Assembly: GCF_021728395.1 (NCBI RefSeq)
Contig: NZ_JAKKCM010000013.1
Span: 68,925 to 114,535 of the forward strand
Direction: 5' to 3'
DNA length: 45,611 nucleotides
From: Vibrio sp. J1-1
GTDB taxonomy: Bacteria > Pseudomonadota > Gammaproteobacteria > Enterobacterales > Vibrionaceae
The position numbers and the translations under genes are program-made. The notes under the pieces were generated by a model, which was not told where the DNA came from, did not search any database, and saw only the letters and a list, made by a program, of their open reading frames with translations. Shown piece after piece: positions 38,097 to 45,611 of this stretch. Position 1 is the stretch's first letter. Each line of letters opens with the position of its first letter.

Positions 38097-39079
38097 GATC
38101 CGTTCTCTAACTGCCAAGCTTGGGCGATACCTGCAGAAGTGGCAGTAATTACACGTTGTTTGGAATCAAAGGCTGCATCATACACGACCGCACGAGGAGG
38201 GCGAGTATCTTTTTTCGGCTCCACTTCAAATCCATCGACTCGCTTGCCGCTTTGAGTATCCCATACGGACACGCGGCCAGATGGGCTTCCAGTAACCAGC
38301 TGCGAGCCGTCATCAGAGAACCTTGCGCTGGAGAATATCAGTTGACGAGACCAACTGCTCAACTCCGACACTTTTTCTCCTGTCTCTAAATTCCAGATAA
38401 TGGCTTGGTTGCCGCCATCAGAGCTCATCGCCAGTTTCCCATCTCGTTGCAAAGCAACCCGAACCACTCGTTGTTCATGCTCAAAAGTTCGCAGAACCTG
38501 ACCGGACTCGGTATCCCAGAGAAAGGCTTTATAGTCATTACCACCCGTTAGCGCAAAGCGGCCATTGGGGGATATGGCAACTGTGTTGACTTTTTCTTGA
38601 TGAGCAAGGAACTCAAGACGACGCCCGGTGACTAAGTTGACATAAATCGCTTTACCGTTTGAAAGGCCAAGCAACACTTGCTCGCCGTTACTTGTGATAG
38701 CAACGTCGCGAATCAAAGCGTCTGAAATCGACCATAGGCCTTTGGCTTGTGTCCAGCCTAGATCCCAGACCGCAAAGTTCATCTGACCTGCGGTCACTGC
38801 ATAACGACCGTTGTCTGAGATGCGAATATGGGATACGACATTGGCATCAGGATCGAGTTCACCCAGCTTCGCTAATTGTTCATTTTGCTCAAGATCCCAT
38901 AATACTAAGTGATCGACTTGAGAGTAGAGTAGGGCGAATCGGCCATCTCGGCTAAGAGCAAAACTGGTCGACCCTTGTGGTTCAAGGGGCCAACGTTGCA
39001 CTTCATGCTCGGTAAAAAAGCAACCATTTAACGTGGTGATGACAATTAAATATAGGAATAAATGAGAAATTCTTTGCAT
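38093..39079 (-). CDS. WD40-repeat beta-propeller lipoprotein
   Basis: A 328-residue protein that begins with a lipoprotein signal (MQRISHLFLYLIVITTLNGC, lipobox LNGC, C20). Seven WD-like repeats follow, ending at about residues 63 (LVLWDL), 107 (FAVWDL), 150, 190 (AFLWDT), 231 (AIIWNL), 275 (VSVWDT) and 324. This suggests a seven-bladed propeller held in the cell envelope; residue +2 is Phe, so outer-membrane sorting is expected. The frame is open 74 codons upstream but the signal sequence fixes the start at 39079. It is coupled to slyX and divergent from fkpA. E. coli has no such gene here, and I do not know its function. Confidence 0.8.
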   Translation of the reverse strand: MQRISHLFLYLIVITTLNGCFFTEHEVQRWPLEPQGSTSFALSRDGRFALLYSQVDHLVLWDLEQNEQLAKLGELDPDANVVSHIRISDNGRYAVTAGQMNFAVWDLGWTQAKGLWSISDALIRDVAITSNGEQVLLGLSNGKAIYVNLVTGRRLEFLAHQEKVNTVAISPNGRFALTGGNDYKAFLWDTESGQVLRTFEHEQRVVRVALQRDGKLAMSSDGGNQAIIWNLETGEKVSELSSWSRQLIFSSARFSDDGSQLVTGSPSGRVSVWDTQSGKRVDGFEVEPKKDTRPPRAVVYDAAFDSKQRVITATSAGIAQAWQLENGS

Positions 39080-39207
39080 CACATCTAATAATCCGGTTTG
39101 TGTCTTAAGACATATAGCTAGTATATTGGTATAACGATTGTCTTCACTAGTCTCATAGAAGAATTGTGCACAACAACCAATGGCGAAGCCATTATTGGGA
39201 GAATTTA
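39080..39207. promoter_or_regulatory. divergent promoter region, WD40 lipoprotein gene and fkpA
   Basis: A 128-base gap between two divergent envelope-protein genes. TATAAC near 39131 could be a -10 element for fkpA. The fkpA ribosome site is GGGAGAA. I could not assign a sigma-E promoter with confidence. Confidence 0.35.
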
Positions 39208-39990
39208 ATGAAATCAGTTTTAAAAGTGTCGCTACTTGCTGCAACAGTAATGCTAGCGGTAGGCTGTCAGAAAGAAGAAACAAAAGCAGAAGAAGCTGCA
39301 CCTCAAGCTGAGCAAGTTCAAGCAGAAACCGGCAAAGCAGTTCACTTTAAAACCGACGATGACAAAGCGGCGTACGCAATTGGTGTTTCATTTGCTAACT
39401 ACCTAAGTACCAGCATTGAAAAACCGAGCGAAATCGGCATTGATCTAAACAAAGACCTTGTTCTTAAAGGTATTGAAGATGTATTCAAAGGCAACGCCGA
39501 ACTAAATGAAGATGAAACTCGCGCGGCGCTGGAATCTCTAGATAAGCGCGTAGCGGATAAGATGCAAGCGCAAGCGGCTGAGAAAGCGGCAGCAGCTAAA
39601 AAAGCTGGCGATGACTTCCGCGCTGAGTTTGAGAAGCAAGAAGGCGTTGTTAAAACAGAATCTGGTCTTCTTTACCAAGTGATCACACCAGCAGAAGGTG
39701 AGAAGCCAAAAGATACTGACACAGTACAGGTTCACTACAAAGGTACACTGACGGATGGTACTCAGTTCGATAGCTCGTACGATCGTGGCGAGCCAGCAAC
39801 ATTCCCTCTAAACCGAGTAATTCCAGGTTGGACGGAAGGCGTGCAGCTAATGCCAGTGGGTTCTAAATTCAAGTTCGTTATCCCGCCAGAGCTAGCTTAC
39901 GGTGACCAAGACACCCCAAGCATTCCTGCTAATTCAACGCTCGTATTCGAAGTTGAGCTGCTAAAAGTAGAGAATGATAAAGCTGAGTAA
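39208..39990 (+). CDS. fkpA: FkpA-type peptidyl-prolyl isomerase with a lipobox
   Basis: A 260-residue FKBP-type foldase that helps envelope proteins fold. It has the N-terminal dimerisation domain (about 45-140) and C-terminal FKBP domain (about 155-255, with [17 protein letters not shown] and IPPELAYG). The signal sequence ends MLAVGC, so C20 is a likely lipid-attachment site; E. coli FkpA is instead soluble in the periplasm. The ATG at 39208 begins this signal and follows GGGAGAA; the upstream extension of the frame is unlikely. A terminator follows. Confidence 0.93.
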   Translation: MKSVLKVSLLAATVMLAVGCQKEETKAEEAAPQAEQVQAETGKAVHFKTDDDKAAYAIGVSFANYLSTSIEKPSEIGIDLNKDLVLKGIEDVFKGNAELNEDETRAALESLDKRVADKMQAQAAEKAAAAKKAGDDFRAEFEKQEGVVKTESGLLYQVITPAEGEKPKDTDTVQVHYKGTLTDGTQFDSSYDRGEPATFPLNRVIPGWTEGVQLMPVGSKFKFVIPPELAYGDQDTPSIPANSTLVFEVELLKVENDKAE

Positions 39991-40016
39991 TCAGAACGAC
40001 TCAAGCTAAGTTATTG

Positions 40017-40044
40017 AAAAAGGTCCGTTTAACGGGCCTTTTTT
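40017..40044 (+). terminator. intrinsic terminator after fkpA
   Basis: AAAAGGTCCGTT and AACGGGCCTTTT pair over almost their full length (one G-T pair) and run into T residues. Confidence 0.88.
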
Positions 40045-40136
40045 GTTCTAGGTCACTAGTTGGAGAGTTTGCTAGGTTGACTTTCAAATTTTCTGATAAA
40101 CTTACACCAATTTGTTGATTTTTCGCTCGAAGGCTT

Positions 40137-40859
40137 ATGACAACTACAGAAACAATTAATGCGGAGATGTTGCTCGAAATGGAATCCGTCAACGTGATGC
40201 CATTCACTGAGCACGATAAAATCATCTTGAGATCTTACGAGGCGGTCGTTGATGGTATTGCCAGTCTGATCGGCCCGTTCTGTGAAATCGTTCTTCACTC
40301 TCTGGAAGATCTTAATACCTCTGCGATTAAAATAGCTAATGGTGAAAATACAGGGCGTCAGGTCGGTTCACCGATCACAGATTTAGCACTGAAAATGCTT
40401 AAAGACATCGAAGGATCTGAGCGTAATTTCTCTCGTTCGTACTTTACACGTGCGAAAGGCGGTGTGTTGATGAAGTCGATCACGGTGGCGATCCGTAATG
40501 GGGAGAACCGTGTTATTGGCTTGCTATGTATTAACGTCAATCTGGATGCGCCATTCTCGCAAGTGTTGCAATCTTTTATGCCGACACAAGAGGCCGAAGA
40601 GGCTGCATCATCGGTGAACTTCGCAAGTGACGTTGAAGAGCTGGTGGACCAGACGGTTGAGCGCACGATTGAAGAGATCAATGCGGACAAGTCTGTATCA
40701 AACAATACCAAGAACCGTCAGATCGTAATGGAATTGTACGACAAGGGTATTTTTGATATCAAAGATGCAATTAACCGCGTAGCTGATCGGCTGAATATCT
40801 CAAAGCACACGGTCTATTTGTACATTCGTCAGCGTAAAACTGAGGACGAATCAGAGTGA
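40137..40859 (+). CDS. yheO: YheO-type DNA-binding regulator
   Basis: A 240-residue protein of the YheO family: an N-terminal PAS-like sensor domain (about 30-140) and a C-terminal helix-turn-helix (about 195-235, [17 protein letters not shown]). The signal it senses is unknown. Its TGA stop overlaps the GTG start of tusD, giving the conserved yheO-tusDCB order just before rpsL. Confidence 0.9.
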   Translation: MTTTETINAEMLLEMESVNVMPFTEHDKIILRSYEAVVDGIASLIGPFCEIVLHSLEDLNTSAIKIANGENTGRQVGSPITDLALKMLKDIEGSERNFSRSYFTRAKGGVLMKSITVAIRNGENRVIGLLCINVNLDAPFSQVLQSFMPTQEAEEAASSVNFASDVEELVDQTVERTIEEINADKSVSNNTKNRQIVMELYDKGIFDIKDAINRVADRLNISKHTVYLYIRQRKTEDESE

Positions 40860-41251
40860 GTGGATTAACTTACACTTTGCTTGTACATGGCCCGGTTTAC
40901 GGTAGCCAGTCTGCTCGAAGCGCTTATCAATTTGCCAAGGCTGTTGTTGAGCAAGGGCATACTGTAGTGAGTGTGTTCTTCTACCAAGAGGGCGTCAGCA
41001 ATGGTAGTGCACTTAGTTTACCCGCCAACGATGAATTCGATTTGAATAAAGCATGGCAAGTCTTCGCTGAGGAACACAGCGTGCGCCTTGAAACTTGCGT
41101 GGCAGCGGCGTTGCGTCGTGGGATTGTGAGTGAAGAGGAAGCCAACCAGCATGGCTTAACTCAAAACAATTTAGCGCAAGGGTTTACTCAAGCAGGATTG
41201 GGCAGTTTAGCCGAAGCGATGCTAACCCAGGAGCGAGTGGTGCAGTTTTGA
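40856..41251 (+). CDS. tusD: sulfur relay protein TusD
   Basis: TusD is the catalytic subunit of the TusBCD complex that carries sulfur from TusA to TusE and MnmA for 2-thiouridine in tRNA. The 131-residue protein has the DsrE fold ([19 protein letters not shown]) and the active cysteine C81 in [13 protein letters not shown]. It starts at GTG, overlapping the yheO stop as GTGA. Confidence 0.93.
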   Translation: MSGLTYTLLVHGPVYGSQSARSAYQFAKAVVEQGHTVVSVFFYQEGVSNGSALSLPANDEFDLNKAWQVFAEEHSVRLETCVAAALRRGIVSEEEANQHGLTQNNLAQGFTQAGLGSLAEAMLTQERVVQF

Positions 41252-41604
41252 GCCAGTTAACTTATTTATTTCGTAGTGCGCCTCATGGGCAGTCTTCCGG
41301 ACGCGAGGGTGTTGATGCGCTGCTTGCCGCTTCCGCCTATTGCGAAGACATCAGCGTGATATTTATCGGAGATGGTGTTTACCAGCTTTTGCTAGGACAA
41401 GACCCATCTGCGATTCTAAGCAAAGATTATGCACCTATGCTTAAGTTGTTCGATCTTTATGATATCGAACAAGTATTCGTTTGCTCTGATTCACTTGCGC
41501 AGCGAGGGTTAGCGCAAGCCGACCTAGTCATCGATGCACAGGCGTTAACGCTTGAGCAAGTAAAAGAGAAACTGCAACAAGCAGGCAAACTGCTGTCATT
41601 CTGA
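41248..41604 (+). CDS. tusC: sulfur relay protein TusC
   Basis: TusC is a structural subunit of the TusBCD sulfur relay complex. The 118-residue protein has the DsrF-type pattern [20 protein letters not shown], with no catalytic cysteine needed. The start appears to be TTG at 41248, overlapping the tusD stop as TTGA; there is no ATG near the conserved N terminus. Confidence 0.92.
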   Translation: MSQLTYLFRSAPHGQSSGREGVDALLAASAYCEDISVIFIGDGVYQLLLGQDPSAILSKDYAPMLKLFDLYDIEQVFVCSDSLAQRGLAQADLVIDAQALTLEQVKEKLQQAGKLLSF

Positions 41605-41611
41605 GAACGTC

Positions 41612-41887
41612 ATGTTACATATCATCAAAACCGTCTCTGCCTTAGAAGATGCCGTGGCTATGTTTAGTGAGCAAGACGACATTTTGCTCATTGAAGATGC
41701 CGTGTACGCTGCTAACCCACAGCATCCAGCGTTCCATCACGTCAAAAGTGCTGCTGTGTTTGCGCTGGAGAGCGATATTCAAGCTCGAGGCATGGGTAAT
41801 CGTATCAGCCCTTCCGTTGTTGTTGTGAGCTATTCTGGCTTTGTTGAACTGACCGTAAAACAAGATAAATCCCTAACTTGGGATTAA
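41612..41887 (+). CDS. tusB: sulfur relay protein TusB
   Basis: TusB is the third subunit of the TusBCD complex for tRNA 2-thiouridine. The 91-residue protein starts MLHIIKTVSALED and contains DDILLIEDAVYAA, typical of the DsrH family. It lies seven bases after tusC and is the last gene before the str operon promoter. Confidence 0.92.
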   Translation: MLHIIKTVSALEDAVAMFSEQDDILLIEDAVYAANPQHPAFHHVKSAAVFALESDIQARGMGNRISPSVVVVSYSGFVELTVKQDKSLTWD

Positions 41888-41957
41888 ACGTGGTTTACTG
41901 TCGATAAAGCTTTACGGATGAATTGCCCCAATTGAACAAAAAAGATTCGTATATTTC

Positions 41958-41986
41958 TTGACACACCTCTCACTGCTGCATAGAAT
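41958..41986 (+). promoter_or_regulatory. strong sigma-70 promoter of the str operon
   Basis: TTGACA at 41958-41963 and TAGAAT at 41981-41986 are separated by 17 bases: a perfect -35 and a -10 with one change, about 80 bases before rpsL. This should drive rpsL-rpsG-fusA-tuf. Confidence 0.85.
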
Positions 41987-42063
41987 TTTGCGTCCCTAAA
42001 TGCCTAATGGTAATTAGGGCTAGATTTTTCACAAAGCTTACTTTCAAGTAAATCAGGAGCTAG

Positions 42064-42441
<378 letters not shown>

Positions 42442-42447
42442 TGGATT

Positions 42448-42534
42448 CCGTTAAGTAAGGCCAAACACTAAATTATTTTTAATTTTTTGAAAAAACTGAA
42501 AAGTTTTGGATAAAACCTGAAGAAGACAACGGAG
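42448..42534 (+). promoter_or_regulatory. S7-binding translational control element between rpsL and rpsG
   Basis: The 100-base gap keeps the landmarks of the E. coli S7 site: CCGTTAAGTAAGGCCAAAC on the left and AGTTTTGG, CCTGAA and ACAACGGAG on the right. CCGTT pairs with AACGG, and CCAAAC with GTTTTGG, folding the rpsG ribosome site into a structure. In E. coli S7 binds here to repress rpsG and downstream genes; conservation implies the same here. Confidence 0.75.
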
Positions 42535-42541
42535 AAAATCC

Positions 42542-43012
42542 ATGCCACGTCGTCGCGTCATTGGTCAGCGTAAGATCCTTCCAGATCCAAAATTCAAATC
42601 TGAATTGCTGGCAAAATTCGTTAACATCCTAATGGTTGACGGTAAAAAATCTACTGCAGAGAAAATCGTTTACACTGCACTAGATGCTATGGCTGAAAAG
42701 TCTGGTAAAGACCACTTAGCTATTTTTGAAGAAGCTCTTGAAAACGTACGCCCTGCGGTAGAGGTTAAATCTCGCCGTGTTGGTGGTTCAACTTACCAAG
42801 TACCTGTAGAAGTACGTCCGGTTCGCCGTAACGCACTTGCTATGCGTTGGTTGGTTGAAGCTGCGCGCAAGCGTGGTGAAAAATCTATGGCTCAACGCCT
42901 AGCTGCTGAAATGCTAGACGCGTCTGAGAACAAAGGTACTGCTGTTAAGAAACGTGAAGACGTTCACCGTATGGCAGACGCGAACAAAGCGTTCGCTCAT
43001 TACCGCTGGTAA
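42542..43012 (+). CDS. rpsG: ribosomal protein S7
   Basis: S7 starts assembly of the 30S head by binding 16S rRNA and represses its own operon. The 156-residue protein begins [18 protein letters not shown] and keeps [14 protein letters not shown], typical of S7. The length equals the shorter E. coli B-type protein. It is preceded by the S7 control element. Confidence 0.99.
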   Translation: MPRRRVIGQRKILPDPKFKSELLAKFVNILMVDGKKSTAEKIVYTALDAMAEKSGKDHLAIFEEALENVRPAVEVKSRRVGGSTYQVPVEVRPVRRNALAMRWLVEAARKRGEKSMAQRLAAEMLDASENKGTAVKKREDVHRMADANKAFAHYRW

Positions 43013-43020
43013 TACCTTCT

Positions 43021-43050
43021 GTGCTGCGAGGTTCTCTCGCAGCACTTTTC
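43021..43050 (+). terminator. terminator-like hairpin between rpsG and fusA
   Basis: GTGCTGCGAG and CTCGCAGCAC form a perfect 10-bp stem with a GTTCT loop, followed by TTTTC, eight bases after the rpsG stop. It has the shape of an intrinsic terminator inside an operon, so it may attenuate transcription into fusA or be a processing site. Confidence 0.65.
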
Positions 43051-43087
43051 TATACTCTAAGGTACACCTTAGTAAGAGGATACAATC

Positions 43088-45187
43088 GTGGCTCGTAAAA
43101 CTCCTATTGAGCGCTACCGCAATATCGGTATCTGTGCTCACGTAGATGCAGGAAAAACAACCACAACTGAGCGTATTCTGTTCTACACTGGCCTTTCTCA
43201 CAAAATCGGCGAAGTTCACGATGGTGCGGCAACCATGGACTGGATGGAGCAGGAGCAGGAACGTGGTATTACTATCACTTCAGCTGCGACTACTACTTTC
43301 TGGCGTGGTATGGAAGCACAATTCCCAGAGCATCGCGTAAACATCATTGATACCCCTGGACACGTTGACTTTACTATCGAAGTAGAGCGTTCTCTTCGTG
43401 TACTTGATGGTGCTGTGGTTGTGTTCTGTGGCTCATCTGGTGTTGAACCTCAGTCTGAAACTGTATGGCGTCAAGCGGACAAATACCACGTTCCACGTAT
43501 GGTATTTGTTAACAAGATGGACCGTGCAGGCGCAGACTTCCTACGCGTTGTGGACCAAATTAAAAATCGTCTTGGTGCAAACCCTGTTCCAATCCAGCTT
43601 AACGTTGGTGCAGAAGAGGACTTTAAAGGTGTCATCGACCTTATCAAGATGAAAATGATCAACTGGAATGAAGCCGACCAAGGTACTTCGTTTAGCTACG
43701 AAGACATTCCAGCTGACATGGTTGAGCTTGCTGAAGAATGGCGCAACCATATGGTTGAAACCGCTGCTGAAGCTAGCGAAGAGCTGATGGACAAGTACCT
43801 TGAAGAAGGTGAGCTGACTGAAGCTGAGATCAAACAAGCGTTACGTACTCGTACACTAAATAACGAAATCGTACTGGCCACTTGTGGTAGTGCGTTTAAG
43901 AACAAAGGTGTTCAAGCGGTACTAGATGCAGTGATCGAGTTCTTGCCATCACCAGTCGATGTACCTGCAATTAAAGGTGTCGATGAAAAAGAGAATGAAG
44001 TTGAGCGTCACGCTGACGACAACGAACCGTTCTCTGCGCTAGCGTTTAAGATCGCGACTGACCCATTTGTGGGTACGCTTACTTTCATGCGTGTTTACTC
44101 TGGTGTAGTAAACTCAGGTGATGGTGTCTACAACTCTGTTAAAGAGAAGAAAGAGCGTTTTGGTCGTATCGTTCAGATGCATGCCAATAAGCGTGAAGAA
44201 GTAAAAGAAGTTCGCGCTGGTGATATCGCTGCTGCTATTGGTCTGAAAGACGTAACCACAGGTGACACTCTGTGTGACCAGAACCACAAAGTGATTCTGG
44301 AACGCATGGAATTCCCTGAGCCAGTTATTCAGATTGCTGTAGAACCTCGTTCTAAGGCAGACCAAGAAAAAATGGGTATCGCGCTAGGTAAACTGGCTGC
44401 GGAAGATCCATCATTCCGCGTGGAAACGGACGACGAAACAGGTCAGACTCTGATCTCAGGTATGGGTGAGCTTCACCTAGATATCATCGTTGACCGTATG
44501 AAGCGTGAATTCAGCGTTGATTGTAACGTTGGTAAACCTCAGGTTGCTTACCGTGAAACCATTCGTGGTAAAGCGGAAGTGGAAGGTAAGTTTGTTCGTC
44601 AATCAGGTGGTCGTGGTCAATACGGTCATGTTTGGATCAAACTTGAGCCTTCAGAGCCTGGTGAAGGTTTCGTATTCGTAGACGAAATCGTGGGTGGTGC
44701 GGTTCCTAAGGAATACATCAACTCGGTATCGAAAGGTATCGAGGAACAAATGAATAGTGGTGTTCTAGCGGGTTACCCTGTACTAGATATTAAAGCTACA
44801 CTATTTGATGGTTCTTACCACGATGTAGACTCAAGTGAGATGGCGTTTAAGATCGCTGGCTCAATGGCATTCAAGAAAGGTGCACTAGAAGCGCAGCCTG
44901 TGATTCTAGAACCAATGATGAATGTCGAAGTAACCACTCCGGAAGATTGGATGGGTGACGTTGTTGGTGACCTAAACCGTCGTCGCGGTATTATCGAAGG
45001 TATGGACGAAGGTGTGGCTGGTCTGAAGATCATCCGTGCTCAAGTGCCACTATCTGAGATGTTTGGTTACGCAACAGACCTACGTTCTGCAACTCAAGGC
45101 CGTGCGTCTTACTCTATGGAGTTTCACGAGTACGCTGAAGTGCCGAAAAACTTCGCAGATAAAATTATTGCAGAGCGTGGTTACTAA
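43088..45187 (+). CDS. fusA: translation elongation factor G
   Basis: EF-G drives translocation and, with RRF, ribosome recycling. The 699-residue protein has the G domain motifs [13 protein letters not shown] near 17-29, DTPGHVDF and [10 protein letters not shown], followed by domains [17 protein letters not shown] lies in domain IV. The length fits EF-G1 rather than the shorter or longer paralogues. It is in the str operon position between rpsG and tuf. Confidence 0.98.
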   Translation: MARKTPIERYRNIGICAHVDAGKTTTTERILFYTGLSHKIGEVHDGAATMDWMEQEQERGITITSAATTTFWRGMEAQFPEHRVNIIDTPGHVDFTIEVERSLRVLDGAVVVFCGSSGVEPQSETVWRQADKYHVPRMVFVNKMDRAGADFLRVVDQIKNRLGANPVPIQLNVGAEEDFKGVIDLIKMKMINWNEADQGTSFSYEDIPADMVELAEEWRNHMVETAAEASEELMDKYLEEGELTEAEIKQALRTRTLNNEIVLATCGSAFKNKGVQAVLDAVIEFLPSPVDVPAIKGVDEKENEVERHADDNEPFSALAFKIATDPFVGTLTFMRVYSGVVNSGDGVYNSVKEKKERFGRIVQMHANKREEVKEVRAGDIAAAIGLKDVTTGDTLCDQNHKVILERMEFPEPVIQIAVEPRSKADQEKMGIALGKLAAEDPSFRVETDDETGQTLISGMGELHLDIIVDRMKREFSVDCNVGKPQVAYRETIRGKAEVEGKFVRQSGGRGQYGHVWIKLEPSEPGEGFVFVDEIVGGAVPKEYINSVSKGIEEQMNSGVLAGYPVLDIKATLFDGSYHDVDSSEMAFKIAGSMAFKKGALEAQPVILEPMMNVEVTTPEDWMGDVVGDLNRRRGIIEGMDEGVAGLKIIRAQVPLSEMFGYATDLRSATQGRASYSMEFHEYAEVPKNFADKIIAERGY

Positions 45188-45200
45188 TTGACGACTGAGC

Positions 45201-45225
45201 GGCAAAAAGTTTACGACTTTTTGCC
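45201..45225 (+). repeat. hairpin between fusA and tuf
   Basis: GGCAAAAAGT and ACTTTTTGCC are perfect 10-base arms with a TTACG loop, 13 bases after the fusA stop. There is no T run after it, so it is more likely a processing or stabilising structure than a terminator. Confidence 0.55.
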
Positions 45226-45340
45226 AGATCAAGCCGTCCAAATATTGCGCTAACGGGCGTTGGCGCATAAAATAACAATTTCTGGCGCGTCGTCGATCAA
45301 TAATGATCGCGGCGAATCATAACTAGGAAGGAACACGATC

Positions 45341-45611
45341 GTGTCTAAAGAAAAATTTGAACGTACGAAACCGCACGTTAACGTTGGTACTATCGGCCAC
45401 GTTGACCACGGTAAAACAACTCTAACTGCTGCAATCTGTACTACTCTAGCTAAAGTGTACGGCGGTGTTGCAAAAGACTTTGCTTCTATCGATAACGCTC
45501 CAGAAGAGCGTGAGCGCGGTATCACAATCGCAACTTCTCACGTTGAGTACGACACTCCAACTCGTCACTACGCACACGTTGACTGTCCAGGACACGCTGA
45601 CTACGTTAAAA
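45341..45611 (+). CDS. tuf: elongation factor Tu, cut by the window end
   Basis: The first 90 codons of EF-Tu, which carries aminoacyl-tRNA to the ribosome. The start is GTG at 45341 ([19 protein letters not shown] follows), with AGGAAGGA upstream. The P-loop GHVDHGKT and switch region ERERGITI are present, as is DCPGHADY at the end. Together with rpsL-rpsG-fusA it completes the str operon; the rest lies outside the window. Confidence 0.98.
   Translation, partial: MSKEKFERTKPHVNVGTIGHVDHGKTTLTAAICTTLAKVYGGVAKDFASIDNAPEERERGITIATSHVEYDTPTRHYAHVDCPGHADYVK

Noticed and set aside
39080-39301. A 74-codon N-terminal extension of the WD40 lipoprotein
   Set aside because: It would overlap the fkpA start and signal sequence on the other strand and would bury the lipoprotein signal inside the protein.

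Overview
The window is a piece of conserved, housekeeping chromosome from a gammaproteobacterium, almost certainly a Vibrio. The evidence is the sodium-motor protein MotX, close protein similarity to Vibrio/E. coli core genes, moderate GC, and gene blocks shared with E. coli but joined in a Vibrio-like way. I see no prophage, insertion sequence, integron, CRISPR array or defence island.

Layout. 1-500: end of a tRNA cluster (two tandem tRNA-Gly(GCC), one initiator tRNA-Met) with two degenerate copies of a tRNA 3' half. 501-1025: AT-rich, gene-free, with three consensus DnaA boxes and three perfect 9-bp inverted repeats. Its position between tRNA-Gly genes and queG is where I recall the DnaA-titrating datA locus lying in E. 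coli. 1026-11640: queG (minus), then tsaE-amiB-mutL-miaA-hfq-hflX-hflK-hflC (plus): tRNA modification, cell separation, mismatch repair, RNA chaperone and FtsH regulation. 11705-19511: a DUF2065 gene (minus), purA, motX with a textbook sigma-28 promoter, divergent hmp/nsrR sharing two NsrR-type operators, then rnr and rlmB. 19604-21422: gph-trpS, without the rpe and dam genes that precede them in E. coli.

21640-27430: pabA, then an arginine/ornithine block (argD/astC, astA, astD) and a DUF1338 gene. 27532-33308 (minus): crp, prkB, yheU, yheT, a TIGR02444 gene and the ABC-F gene yheS, with an ERIC-like repeat in one gap. 33484-37798 (plus): kefG-kefB, yheV, slyD and an isoaspartyl peptidase. 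37869-39990: slyX with a predicted seven-repeat WD40 lipoprotein (minus), divergent from an FkpA-type foldase that carries a lipobox. 40137-45611: yheO-tusDCB, then the str operon rpsL-rpsG-fusA-tuf (tuf cut by the window end), with a strong sigma-70 promoter, a conserved S7-binding leader between rpsL and rpsG, and two further intercistronic hairpins.

No wholly new multi-gene system is evident. The most promising items are the datA-like DnaA-box region, the WD40-lipoprotein/SlyX/FkpA neighbourhood, the repeated tRNA-derived fragments, and the DUF1338 gene attached to the arginine catabolic genes. All function calls rest on reading the translated sequences; no database search was run.
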